41,463 bases of DNA from Pseudomonadales bacterium (GTDB taxonomy: Bacteria; Pseudomonadota; Gammaproteobacteria; Pseudomonadales; Azotimanducaceae): assembly GCA_016763855.1 (NCBI GenBank), contig JAESSY010000132.1, forward strand, positions 1 through 41,463. The letters run 5' to 3'. This document shows positions 23,914 to 31,178 of this stretch, one piece after another. Positions within the stretch are counted from its first letter, which is position 1; each line of letters opens with the position of its first letter. The notes under the pieces are model-generated. The model made no database searches and was not told the origin of the DNA. It saw only the letters and a list, made by a program, of their open reading frames with translations. Made by a program: the position numbers and the translations under genes.

Positions 23914-26661
23914 TTAGTCGACTTCAAAGACTTCGATGATGCCCACACCGGTTCCTTCATTAACGCCTCGAACAATGGCGGTATAAGACCCCGGTGCAAG
24001 ATCTATAAAGATGACTGCTTCTAGATCTTCAGTGGGTTTTAAATTCACAGGGATTTCTCCAGCCCTGTTATGATCTTGCCAATTATCGTTAGAATCAATC
24101 AGCATTGCTCCTGACAACAACAATAACTCAGGATTAACTAAAGCACCTGACACGCCCAGAGCAGTTAAACTAGGCCCTTTTGCCCGAATCACTATCGATT
24201 TATCGGTCGTGCCTGTGATCACAAGCCCACCGATTAACACCTGATCACCTGTTCCAACAAATCCTCTGGTGGCAATATTCTGCAATCTTGTAAGCCCTGT
24301 ATCCGCAATCTCAAAGACTTCAACTATTCCAATACCAGTACCGGCATTTCGACCGTTTACAATCGCTGTATAATTCCCCGGATCTAATGTCCTCGTGATA
24401 ACGGATGCTAGATTATTAGTGGGCCTCAAATTATCTGGCAACATGGCGACATTGTCATGATCTTGCCAATCATCATTGCTATCAATCACTATGGCCCCAG
24501 AAAATAAATTCATTTGTGGATCAACCAAAACACCCGGCACTCCCTGGTCTATTAGGCTTGGGCCTTTCGCTCTTATCACAACTGTTTTAGGCACAGTTCC
24601 GGTAATCACTAGGCCGCCAATAAGTACATTATCCCCTGTTCCTACAAACCCCCTTGTTGCAATGTTAGACAGTCTTGCCGTAACAACAGGTGCATTTGAT
24701 GGGTCAAGGGGTGCGGGGTCACTCGCATCCGCAATGCCATCATTGTCATCATCCGGATCAGCATTGTTGCCAATGCCATCGTTGTCTGTATCCAGGGTTT
24801 CCGAGCTGTCCAATGGGAATGCATCAAAGGCGTCGGCAACCCCGTCATTATCGTCGTCTGTATCGGCGTTATTCCCTATGCCATCGTTATCTGCATCGGC
24901 ACTTTCTGTCGCATCAAGGGGGAAAGCATCCAAAGTATCTGCAACACTATCATTATCATCATCAAGATCCACAGAATCTGGAGATGAATCATTATCCGTA
25001 TCCAAAGCATCACTTAAAGTATAGGCCGCTACTTGATATTGCGTTGCTGATAGAGATAAAACCGCATCAGCACCATTGGCTAAATCGCTCCTATCAATAC
25101 CACATACGGAACCTGCGCAATCATTAGCAGATGGTGATGAAAATCGCGTGAGCTGAACAGCACTCCCAAACTCAGTAGAGTAGGCCATCACGGTAGAAAA
25201 ATTATTGTCTATTCCATAGCCGACCGCCCACGGAAATGTGCCGCCGTCATTGTTCTCGGATATATTTTGTCGGCGAGAATGACCCAAACCAAGAATATGA
25301 CCAATCTCATGGATAGTCGTATCATCTGGACAATCAATATACACAGTAGTTGATGCATTCGCTGCATTGGAACTACTGGAAAAATCCGCATCAAGACGCG
25401 CACCGCCGAGGTTAGCTAAACCGCACAATTCATCACCCATCTGAAAGGGCAGAAACATCACAGCAATATCAGCTTTGTTGTCACTCTTAAGGATATTTAA
25501 ATTTTCAAAGGGAGCGCTTCTAGCATCCATTAAATCAAGCGCAGCAGAAAGGCCGATGCTTTCATCGATATTGACTTGAACACTGCTTACCAGATTCAAG
25601 GTGATGTCGACGCCACTTGCCTGAAGAGAATTAGTGCTAACTTGAATCAATTGATCGATTCTTGCACTCGCGTCACCACCATAAAGTGCAGGAACCCCTT
25701 GAGAAAATAAAACCAGCACATCAATGACACTTGGACCAGGTTTGATCAATGAATTGTTTGGATCTGTCCCCGTCAGGATTTCATTCGAATCAGAAATACC
25801 ATCGCCGTCTGCATCGTTAAGAAAATCAACGCCTTCAAAAGCGAAATTTCGCGCCACAATTGAACCGGTATTGACTTTGACTGTTTCGCCCATTAGAGAC
25901 ACATCATCGGAGTCATCTACGATGGTGAGGTGGAAAAAGTCAAAACCTTCATTGCCCTGCTCTGTGTAGGAAACGGTAAAGGATGATGGCGGCAATTGCG
26001 ATGAGGGTGACAAAGTGGTCTCTAAGGATTGTGTCGCAGCAATAAAAAATCCACCAAAAATTGTTTTACTGTTAGATTGGATAATCCTTGCTGTTAGATT
26101 GCCTGTCGTGAAAGCGTCAGAGCTATTCACCACAGCTGGCAAGTCAACAGTGACCTGACTACCAGAGATTGTAATGCTAGGGGTGCCATCAAAGTACAAT
26201 GCTCCGTTGCTTGAATTAACAGACTGTCCGTACTCAGCACTGAGGGTAAAAGAACCCTCCATTCTTCTGGAATCTACCCTCGTCCAATTACCACTTTGTT
26301 TTTCTTCCAGTAGTAAAGTCACGAAATAGGTACCAGCGACGGGTGTAAGCCCTGCCTTTCTTTCAACAGAAGCAACACTCTGGCCAGCAGCAACTGTGGT
26401 ATTAAAATAGACAATGCCCATAACGAAAGAACCACTATCAAAAAAGCTGGTTGTTTGGTGATAGAGTACTTTAAGCCTTAGCTCCCCGCTGGTTGTTGTA
26501 TCTCGATTCAATGCGCCAGCACGTATCACAATAGAAGTTTGATCGCCGCTCTTGACTTCACAAGGGCAAACAATTTCTAACAAGGTGGCAGATGCTATAT
26601 TCGAGTACATCATCAAGACAAAGCTAATACACAGAAGAAGTTTATTCATATTGCTACCCAT
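23914..26661 (-). CDS. Secreted reprolysin-like zinc metalloprotease with calcium-binding and C-terminal repeats
   Basis: 915 residues. The signal peptide ends at SNIASA (about residue 25); a second ATG (Met5, 26649) would give a cleaner one. Residues 27-275 are beta-rich. LNDADGDGISDSNE (281-294) is a calcium loop. The protease domain (about 310-550) has the zinc site HEIGHILGLGH (His451, Glu452, His455, His461) and a Met-turn VMAYS (Met492). Three Asp-rich thrombospondin-type-3 segments lie at 553-655. Two copies of a roughly 125-residue domain follow (663-787 and 790-915), both containing NIATRGFVGTG and VIRAKGPSL. It probably acts outside the cell. Its start overlaps the upstream 216-residue gene by 8 bp, so the two are coupled. 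Confidence 0.9.
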   Translation of the reverse strand: MGSNMNKLLLCISFVLMMYSNIASATLLEIVCPCEVKSGDQTSIVIRAGALNRDTTTSGELRLKVLYHQTTSFFDSGSFVMGIVYFNTTVAAGQSVASVERKAGLTPVAGTYFVTLLLEEKQSGNWTRVDSRRMEGSFTLSAEYGQSVNSSNGALYFDGTPSITISGSQVTVDLPAVVNSSDAFTTGNLTARIIQSNSKTIFGGFFIAATQSLETTLSPSSQLPPSSFTVSYTEQGNEGFDFFHLTIVDDSDDVSLMGETVKVNTGSIVARNFAFEGVDFLNDADGDGISDSNEILTGTDPNNSLIKPGPSVIDVLVLFSQGVPALYGGDASARIDQLIQVSTNSLQASGVDITLNLVSSVQVNIDESIGLSAALDLMDARSAPFENLNILKSDNKADIAVMFLPFQMGDELCGLANLGGARLDADFSSSSNAANASTTVYIDCPDDTTIHEIGHILGLGHSRRQNISENNDGGTFPWAVGYGIDNNFSTVMAYSTEFGSAVQLTRFSSPSANDCAGSVCGIDRSDLANGADAVLSLSATQYQVAAYTLSDALDTDNDSSPDSVDLDDDNDSVADTLDAFPLDATESADADNDGIGNNADTDDDNDGVADAFDAFPLDSSETLDTDNDGIGNNADPDDDNDGIADASDPAPLDPSNAPVVTARLSNIATRGFVGTGDNVLIGGLVITGTVPKTVVIRAKGPSLIDQGVPGVLVDPQMNLFSGAIVIDSNDDWQDHDNVAMLPDNLRPTNNLASVITRTLDPGNYTAIVNGRNAGTGIGIVEVFEIADTGLTRLQNIATRGFVGTGDQVLIGGLVITGTTDKSIVIRAKGPSLTALGVSGALVNPELLLLSGAMLIDSNDNWQDHNRAGEIPVNLKPTEDLEAVIFIDLAPGSYTAIVRGVNEGTGVGIIEVFEVD
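24660..25010 (-). repeat. Asp-rich thrombospondin type 3 repeat coding segment
   Basis: Three imperfect tandem units of the form DxDxDGxxDxxDxxxxD are encoded here (protein residues about 553-655), for example DADNDGIGNNADTDDDNDG and DTDNDGIGNNADPDDDNDG. Such repeats bind calcium and act as a stiff spacer between protease and C-terminal domains. Confidence 0.8.
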
Positions 26662-27304
26662 TCTGATCTAGTGTGGTTGATGGCATTTCAGGATTAATTG
26701 AACGGTAATCCAATACATCCGTGTTCATCTGTTTTCTCAGTGAAAGCGCTGGAATAACCCAAGCCAGTTCCCGATTACCACTCACATTGTAAATACCTGC
26801 TGCCGTGCCAATCGTTGCAAACATTGAATTCTCACCTAGGGTCATGACAAAGCTAAAGATTTCATTGGATTTTAGATGACCTATAATACTTACGTTACCC
26901 GATGACAACAGTTCACTGCTTGTAATGAGGACCGCAAGGTTTTCGTTCAGTTGTGGAATATAGACTTCGACAATAGCGCCATTTGTGATTTCCAATAGTT
27001 TAGTCCGATCATATTGTACTAGCTCGGCGTCGGTGATATCACTTCGCAAATGCGGCGTATCTTTTGCTTCTCCTCTGCTTTGCCAAAGAGAATTTGAGCT
27101 GGGTAGAAGAGAGTTTGAGCTAGGTAGAATAGACTCATCAATTGAAGGCTGACTCGGCTCAGGCTGAACCATTTGTTCACCCACGGATCGCGTACTCTGG
27201 GGGTATAATTTGATTGTATTTGATTGAGGCTCAAGAAAAAAAAAGTAACTTGAGACGATTAGGAGAGAAGCAATTAGGAGTACAAGGCCAGTGACAAGCT
27301 TCAT
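26654..27304 (-). CDS. Membrane-anchored protein, possible detached prodomain partner of the metalloprotease
   Basis: 216 residues, not recognised by name. An uncleaved signal or anchor helix spans about 5-27. A Ser/Pro-rich linker with a doubled LPSSNSL (about 62-73) follows, then a globular part (95-200). Its MTLGENSMFATIGTAAGIY ... ELAWVIP stretch resembles the end of propeptides in bacterial reprolysin-like proteases. The ATG at 27304 has a consensus AAGGAGG five bases upstream, one of the best ribosome sites in the window. It overlaps the protease gene by 8 bp. I infer a chaperone or inhibitor made alongside the protease; an unrelated lipoprotein-like factor is possible. Confidence 0.6.
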   Translation of the reverse strand: MKLVTGLVLLIASLLIVSSYFFFLEPQSNTIKLYPQSTRSVGEQMVQPEPSQPSIDESILPSSNSLLPSSNSLWQSRGEAKDTPHLRSDITDAELVQYDRTKLLEITNGAIVEVYIPQLNENLAVLITSSELLSSGNVSIIGHLKSNEIFSFVMTLGENSMFATIGTAAGIYNVSGNRELAWVIPALSLRKQMNTDVLDYRSINPEMPSTTLDQNG

Positions 27305-27309
27305 TCTAT

Positions 27310-27316
27310 CCTCCTT
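27310..27316 (-). promoter_or_regulatory. Strong Shine-Dalgarno site of the 216-residue gene
   Basis: AAGGAGG reads on the minus strand five bases before the ATG at 27304. It decides the start and suggests efficient translation of the protease unit. Confidence 0.75.
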
Positions 27317-27334
27317 CAGTTTATCGAATGAAAG

Positions 27335-27340
27335 AATATA
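27335..27340 (-). promoter_or_regulatory. Possible -10 box for the protease unit
   Basis: TATATT on the minus strand, about 30 bases before the start of the 216-residue gene, with TTGTGT 19 bases further upstream. The spacing is long and the -35 weak. It lies just beyond the hairpin that follows the pilin gene, which is where a separate promoter would be expected. Confidence 0.3.
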
Positions 27341-27368
27341 CCATGAAGATTACCACATCACACAAGGT

Positions 27369-27402
27369 CTTAAGGGGAGACGGCGAGCGCCTTTCCCCTA
27401 AG
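27369..27402 (-). terminator. Strong hairpin directly after the pilin gene
   Basis: On the minus strand the pilin stop is followed after about five bases by CTTAGGGGA - AA - GGCG - CT - CGCC - GTC - TCCCCTTAAG. This is a two-tier stem of about 9 and 4 pairs with one bulged T. No U-tract follows, so it may act as a 3' stabiliser or partial terminator that keeps pilin mRNA abundant, rather than as a classical intrinsic terminator. Confidence 0.6.
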
Positions 27403-27407
27403 TAGAT

Positions 27408-28121
27408 TTACAACTGTTTACAGATTGTGTACTCATTGTCTTCAGTGTAGGTACCCACCGCTGCCACTGCAGGCGCTGTATTGGTTCCTGTTACACCTAC
27501 ATTTGCTCTCAGACTACCCGAATCAGGTGAACCATCGTCTGTTTGAAGGTCAAGAGCTGAAGCTGATTTCCCTGGAACTTGACTCATACAAAGCTTGATA
27601 CCGCCTAAGCCACCTTGCACGGCTTCAGTAGTCACGCCCATGAGACCTGAAAATGCATTTCTCGGTAAGGACGCCAGTGTCACAAGAGAGGCATCTCCTG
27701 AAATATACCCAGCTGCTCTTAAGTGCTGCCAGAATTGATCGTTTTCATCTCCACCCGTGAATGTTTGGGTTCTTCTAGCAAAGAGCGCACCGTTGTTATT
27801 ACCGCCTGTGACGGTAGCCCAATCACCGCCTCGAGCTTGTATCGCTGCTGTATTGCCATCATCACCAGGCAGTCGTTGATATCTACCTTGATAAGAGACA
27901 TAAGCTGTTGCTATGCCCTGAAAATCACCCCCTGCCTTTTTGATTCTGGAATTATCGATTAATTCGGTACCCTGTAAAATACCGCCAATCAACAGACCAA
28001 TAATAACCAACACGACTGCAATCTCGATAAGCGTGAATCCCTTTTGATTGTGGGATTGCATTTGACGCCCTGTTCTACGTTTTTCTATGCTGCTTTTTTC
28101 TCTATTTATTAGATCATGCAC
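27408..28121 (-). CDS. Type IV prepilin, probable major pilin of the MSHA-like system
   Basis: The prepilin signature KG|FTLIEIAVVLVIIGLL, with Glu at mature position 5, marks a type IV pilin. The mature protein is about 209 residues and has two Cys near the C-terminus (KLCMSQVPG and YTICKQL), consistent with a D-region disulfide. I chose the GTG at 28121 because GGAGGA lies 8 bases upstream; this gives a 28-residue leader. The ATG at 28061 would give an 8-residue leader, the classical length, with a weaker AGGG site; the ATG at 28199 is unlikely. It follows a 131-bp gap and is trailed by a strong hairpin, as fits a highly expressed subunit. The prepilin peptidase must be encoded elsewhere. 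Confidence 0.85.
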   Translation of the reverse strand: MHDLINREKSSIEKRRTGRQMQSHNQKGFTLIEIAVVLVIIGLLIGGILQGTELIDNSRIKKAGGDFQGIATAYVSYQGRYQRLPGDDGNTAAIQARGGDWATVTGGNNNGALFARRTQTFTGGDENDQFWQHLRAAGYISGDASLVTLASLPRNAFSGLMGVTTEAVQGGLGGIKLCMSQVPGKSASALDLQTDDGSPDSGSLRANVGVTGTNTAPAVAAVGTYTEDNEYTICKQL

Positions 28122-28252
28122 GTTAAGATTCCTCCAGATTGTTCTTATTAATTGAGACAATTTAACAATTTCCATGATATTAGACCAATCTAGCGACATT
28201 CACCAGCCATAAGAGGCCTGTATATCACTGACTTTGTAAGAGAATTGTAAAT

Positions 28253-28984
28253 TCAATTGAGTTGTCCCGCTCGCACCAATTGAAGCGTTAGGACATTAGG
28301 TGATATCCACACAAGTTCATCATCAAATTCTGTACCCGCTGCTTCCGTTATTGTACGCAGGACAAAAACGGTATCCTCATCAGTATTTTCCAGCTGATCT
28401 GGCGAAGTCGTTCCATCGCCATCATTACCTTGAGAAAAAATGACTGCGACGACATTATCTGCTATAGGGTTAGCGCAAGTGTTTTCGCTACAAATTTGAA
28501 AATCCGGAATCAAACTCAAAGTAATATTATCTGAATAAGCACCACCACCAGAAGTTGTTAGGCTGTATCGAAGTGGATTAAGCCATCTATCTAGGGGCAG
28601 GTTATCACTATCTACAGGTCCGGTGAGGCCCAGCGTTCTACCAGGGATAAACCCATGAGCTAGTGTGCAAGAAGTACTTGCTGTATTGGGCGCAGATAGT
28701 CCTGCGGACCCTGCGGTCGCAGGACAAGGTAGACGACCTGTTGAGGCAGCATATCCCAGTAGCGCATCCCGTGCTTCCTCCAAATATTGCTTAGTATCGC
28801 GGCGCTTGTTTGTATCTTGCTGTGTTGAAAGCGGCACAATCAGGCCCCCCAATAAGACACCGAGTACGACCATGACAATCGCCATCTCGACTAAACTAAA
28901 ACCCTGCTCGGTATTCGTTTTGTACGCACCATCAGAGTACCTATGGTAAAGGAATCTATGGCGTAATAATGTTAGTCGTATCAT
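28253..28984 (-). CDS. Type IV pilin-like protein (minor pilin/pseudopilin)
   Basis: 243 residues with a prepilin site QG|FSLVEMAIVMVVLGVLLGG (Glu5 present) after a 28-residue leader; no later start codon exists in frame before the site. The globular part begins with an amphipathic helix (YLEEARDALLGYAAS) followed by GRLPCPATAG and a second Cys (STSCTLAHGFIPGRTLGL), a pattern also present in the upstream 366-residue protein. Another Cys pair (ICSENTC) lies further on. It overlaps the upstream gene by 29 bp, so it is translated by coupling. It is probably a minor or tip subunit of the MSHA-like pilus. Confidence 0.85.
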   Translation of the reverse strand: MIRLTLLRHRFLYHRYSDGAYKTNTEQGFSLVEMAIVMVVLGVLLGGLIVPLSTQQDTNKRRDTKQYLEEARDALLGYAASTGRLPCPATAGSAGLSAPNTASTSCTLAHGFIPGRTLGLTGPVDSDNLPLDRWLNPLRYSLTTSGGGAYSDNITLSLIPDFQICSENTCANPIADNVVAVIFSQGNDGDGTTSPDQLENTDEDTVFVLRTITEAAGTEFDDELVWISPNVLTLQLVRAGQLN

Positions 28985-30056
28985 TGTAGCTTGCCGAATG
29001 ATTAATCGTTTTTAGATCACGAAACTGGGTGTTGGGTAGTGAAATGTTTTCTAGCTCAAAATAATTACCTGTCACGCCACTCGGTCTAGATTGTGCACCG
29101 AGGATGATACCGGGTGCAATCACTATCGCACTTCCCGTATTAATTGAGCCTCCTACAGTTTGGATACAACTCCCCTCCCCAGAGGTGCATAGTGAGTAGT
29201 ATAATTCTTCTTGCCAGTGATTGATTAACCAGCTTGGAGGTGTGGGTGCTGTACCCGATGCACAGGCCAAACCCCATTCAATTGGCAATGCAGAACTGAG
29301 AGGAAGACTTCCAATTTGTAAATTATTGACGCTGTTATAGGGTCCGCCAAAGACAGCAGCGAAGGGATATTCATTACAAACTGCCTGGTAACTCACTAAT
29401 AATTGTCTCGCAGCATTCAGTGCTGGCCTTGCCATCAGTGGCCAATAGGTTTCAAGTGAAAGCCCAATTATTTGATCATTTTCAATGTCACTTTGAGGCC
29501 TGACATAAGTGTCTAGGTTAGCATCAGCATTGTCCCCCTCAAGAAAATCGGTTACGTTGAGTAATACTCGATTTTGCTCTTCAATAGCGCTACCAGGGGC
29601 AATAAGGACAGCCGCCACAAGATTACCATCCAAAGTCAAAGTAGTCACACGACTAGGATTCCTTTCCCCAAGGGCATTAGCAGCATAAGCCAACTCAAGG
29701 GCATACCAAAGTCTTGCGCCACTTCGATCTGATATTTCCCCAAGGTTTAAGGTGCGATATGGAAAGAGTCCACGTTGGCTCTGGCAACCAACTACCATTG
29801 TATTCTCTAGACCATCACCCGTGGTGTCTGGACAGGGAAGTGTTCCCGGAGGAGTTTGAAGCAGTCCAAACCCGAGGAGAGCCTCTTTAGCTAAATTCAA
29901 AGTTTTTGCATTTTCTTGAACCCGATTAGCTTTCAACTTATCAAGGGATAAATTGGAAATCATCAAGCTTGTAAAAATTGCAACCAAAATGGTTAGCATC
30001 GCAATAAGTACAACACCATGCTGTGTTGAGTAGCGATTATTTCTTAGCAGGATCAT
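28956..30056 (-). CDS. PilX/GspK-like pilin-related protein
   Basis: 366 residues. The N-terminus HG|VVLIAMLTILVAIFTSLMI is pilin-like but has Ala in place of Glu at mature position 5, as in PilX, MshP or GspK-type initiator subunits. After the helix come ALLGFGLLQTPPGTLPCPDT and CQSQRGLFPYRTLNL, the same LPCP...C...RTL layout as the next gene. It ends with an SYNDTTN segment. Lacking Glu5, it may sit at the pilus tip. It overlaps the upstream MshK-like gene by 20 bp and the downstream pilin-like gene by 29 bp. Identification as a specific Msh protein is not possible from sequence alone. Confidence 0.75.
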   Translation of the reverse strand: MILLRNNRYSTQHGVVLIAMLTILVAIFTSLMISNLSLDKLKANRVQENAKTLNLAKEALLGFGLLQTPPGTLPCPDTTGDGLENTMVVGCQSQRGLFPYRTLNLGEISDRSGARLWYALELAYAANALGERNPSRVTTLTLDGNLVAAVLIAPGSAIEEQNRVLLNVTDFLEGDNADANLDTYVRPQSDIENDQIIGLSLETYWPLMARPALNAARQLLVSYQAVCNEYPFAAVFGGPYNSVNNLQIGSLPLSSALPIEWGLACASGTAPTPPSWLINHWQEELYYSLCTSGEGSCIQTVGGSINTGSAIVIAPGIILGAQSRPSGVTGNYFELENISLPNTQFRDLKTINHSASYNDTTNIITP

Positions 30057-30561
30057 TGTCTAATGCGGCATCAGCAGGCGTACCTTTTAGCACGTCAACC
30101 AGCGCTTCAATTTTGTCTTGATCTAACTGATAGCGCTCTACTATTTGTTCTTTATCCACTAACCAAACTTGCCCTGGTTTTAGAGAAGTTTGAGAATCCG
30201 ATGTATGGAATATAAACTTCTTATTAGCCTCATCTCTCTCTACCCGAACATCACGTGCGGACTCTCCTAATTCTGTTTCACCATCGACCCAGTAAACTTC
30301 CGAACCATTCTGATGAGTGATATAGCCTCCAAATCGAACTTTGTGTGTCTTGCTGAGCTGCTTTACCTGGTTTTTTTCTACCGAAATTTGGTCTTCTTTA
30401 CTATCGGGATTTTCTTGGTTGCCTTCACTTTGAAGTCGCAGCTTATCTAATTGATATCGTTGATTTTTCTCCGTGAAGATTTTTTCAAATGGCGTATCAG
30501 CTAAAACCTTAGGCACTAAAATTATGCATATCAACATTACTAAAATTCGACAGAGGTTCAT
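30037..30561 (-). CDS. MshK/PilP-like periplasmic assembly protein
   Basis: 174 residues from the ATG at 30561, which forms an ATGA overlap with the stop of the mshJ-like gene; a longer frame to 30609 would put 16 polar residues before the signal peptide. The signal peptide is MNLCRILVMLICIILVPKVLA, followed by a Lys/Gln/Glu-rich region and a small beta domain (RFGGYITHQNGSEVYWVDGE ... SLKPGQVWLVD) like those of MshK or PilP/GspC-type proteins that link the inner-membrane complex to the secretin. Position directly after the PilO-like gene supports this. Sequence similarity is weak, so the name rests partly on gene order. Confidence 0.65.
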   Translation of the reverse strand: MNLCRILVMLICIILVPKVLADTPFEKIFTEKNQRYQLDKLRLQSEGNQENPDSKEDQISVEKNQVKQLSKTHKVRFGGYITHQNGSEVYWVDGETELGESARDVRVERDEANKKFIFHTSDSQTSLKPGQVWLVDKEQIVERYQLDQDKIEALVDVLKGTPADAALDNDPAKK

Positions 30562-31178
30562 TCGTTTTTCTGCCCCCAATTTTTCGTCGTATCTACAAGC
30601 GTAATCCAATGCAATTCACAAACGCCATTTAATCGAGTGAGACTCTCTTCATCGCTCTCAGCCAAACTCCATTTTAAATCACAATAGTTCACATCAAATA
30701 GTCCTTTTGCTGTATTTTGCATGCCGTTCATAAACTGATATAGGTCTCCTTCATGGGCCATACGCATAACAATTTTCATCGTAGTCATACGCATTGATAC
30801 ATCAGGGCTCCAAAAAGCACCGTCGTCTTCAGTGAGAAGCTGACTATTTTCCAGCGTGAATTGAATGTCGGGAATACTATATTCGCTGGCTAATCGCCTT
30901 ACGGTCTCTACCCATTGAAGTCTTCTCGTATCCCCAATATATCCTTTGTCTCTTAAGGCCCAATATTCTTCTAATTCATCAACGAGTATATCTTCAGAGT
31001 TTTGTGCATCGAAATTCAGCTCTTGTTGAGCAGTAAAATTTAGCTTTGCGATCTGAAGTCTGTTGTCTTGCTGCCAATAATTATATGTAGACGCAACTAA
31101 CAACAAAAAACTTCCGGCCATCAATAATAAACCCGAAATATGGTTTCGCCATTTTATATTGTTAAACAGATCACGCAT
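30558..31178 (-). CDS. PilO/MshJ-like inner-membrane assembly protein
   Basis: 206 residues: a short cytoplasmic start, one membrane helix (about 15-32, GLLLMAGSFLLLVASTYNYW), a coiled-coil stretch (35-75) and a small alpha/beta periplasmic domain ending with a CDLKW...CELHW Cys pair. This is the layout of PilO and MshJ, which dimerise with PilN-like proteins in the alignment complex. It overlaps the upstream PilM/PilN-like gene by 8 bp and the downstream MshK-like gene by 4. Identity is inferred from topology and operon position. Confidence 0.7.
   Translation of the reverse strand: MRDLFNNIKWRNHISGLLLMAGSFLLLVASTYNYWQQDNRLQIAKLNFTAQQELNFDAQNSEDILVDELEEYWALRDKGYIGDTRRLQWVETVRRLASEYSIPDIQFTLENSQLLTEDDGAFWSPDVSMRMTTMKIVMRMAHEGDLYQFMNGMQNTAKGLFDVNYCDLKWSLAESDEESLTRLNGVCELHWITLVDTTKNWGQKNE

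Noticed and set aside
24476-25127. Long open frames on the plus strand opposite the metalloprotease gene.
   Set aside because: They mirror the Asp-rich repeat and give Ser/His-rich low-complexity products with no start signal; they are shadows of the real gene.
30562-30609. Upstream ATG at 30609 for the MshK-like gene.
   Set aside because: It would bury the signal peptide behind 16 polar residues; the ATGA overlap at 30561 is a typical coupled start.
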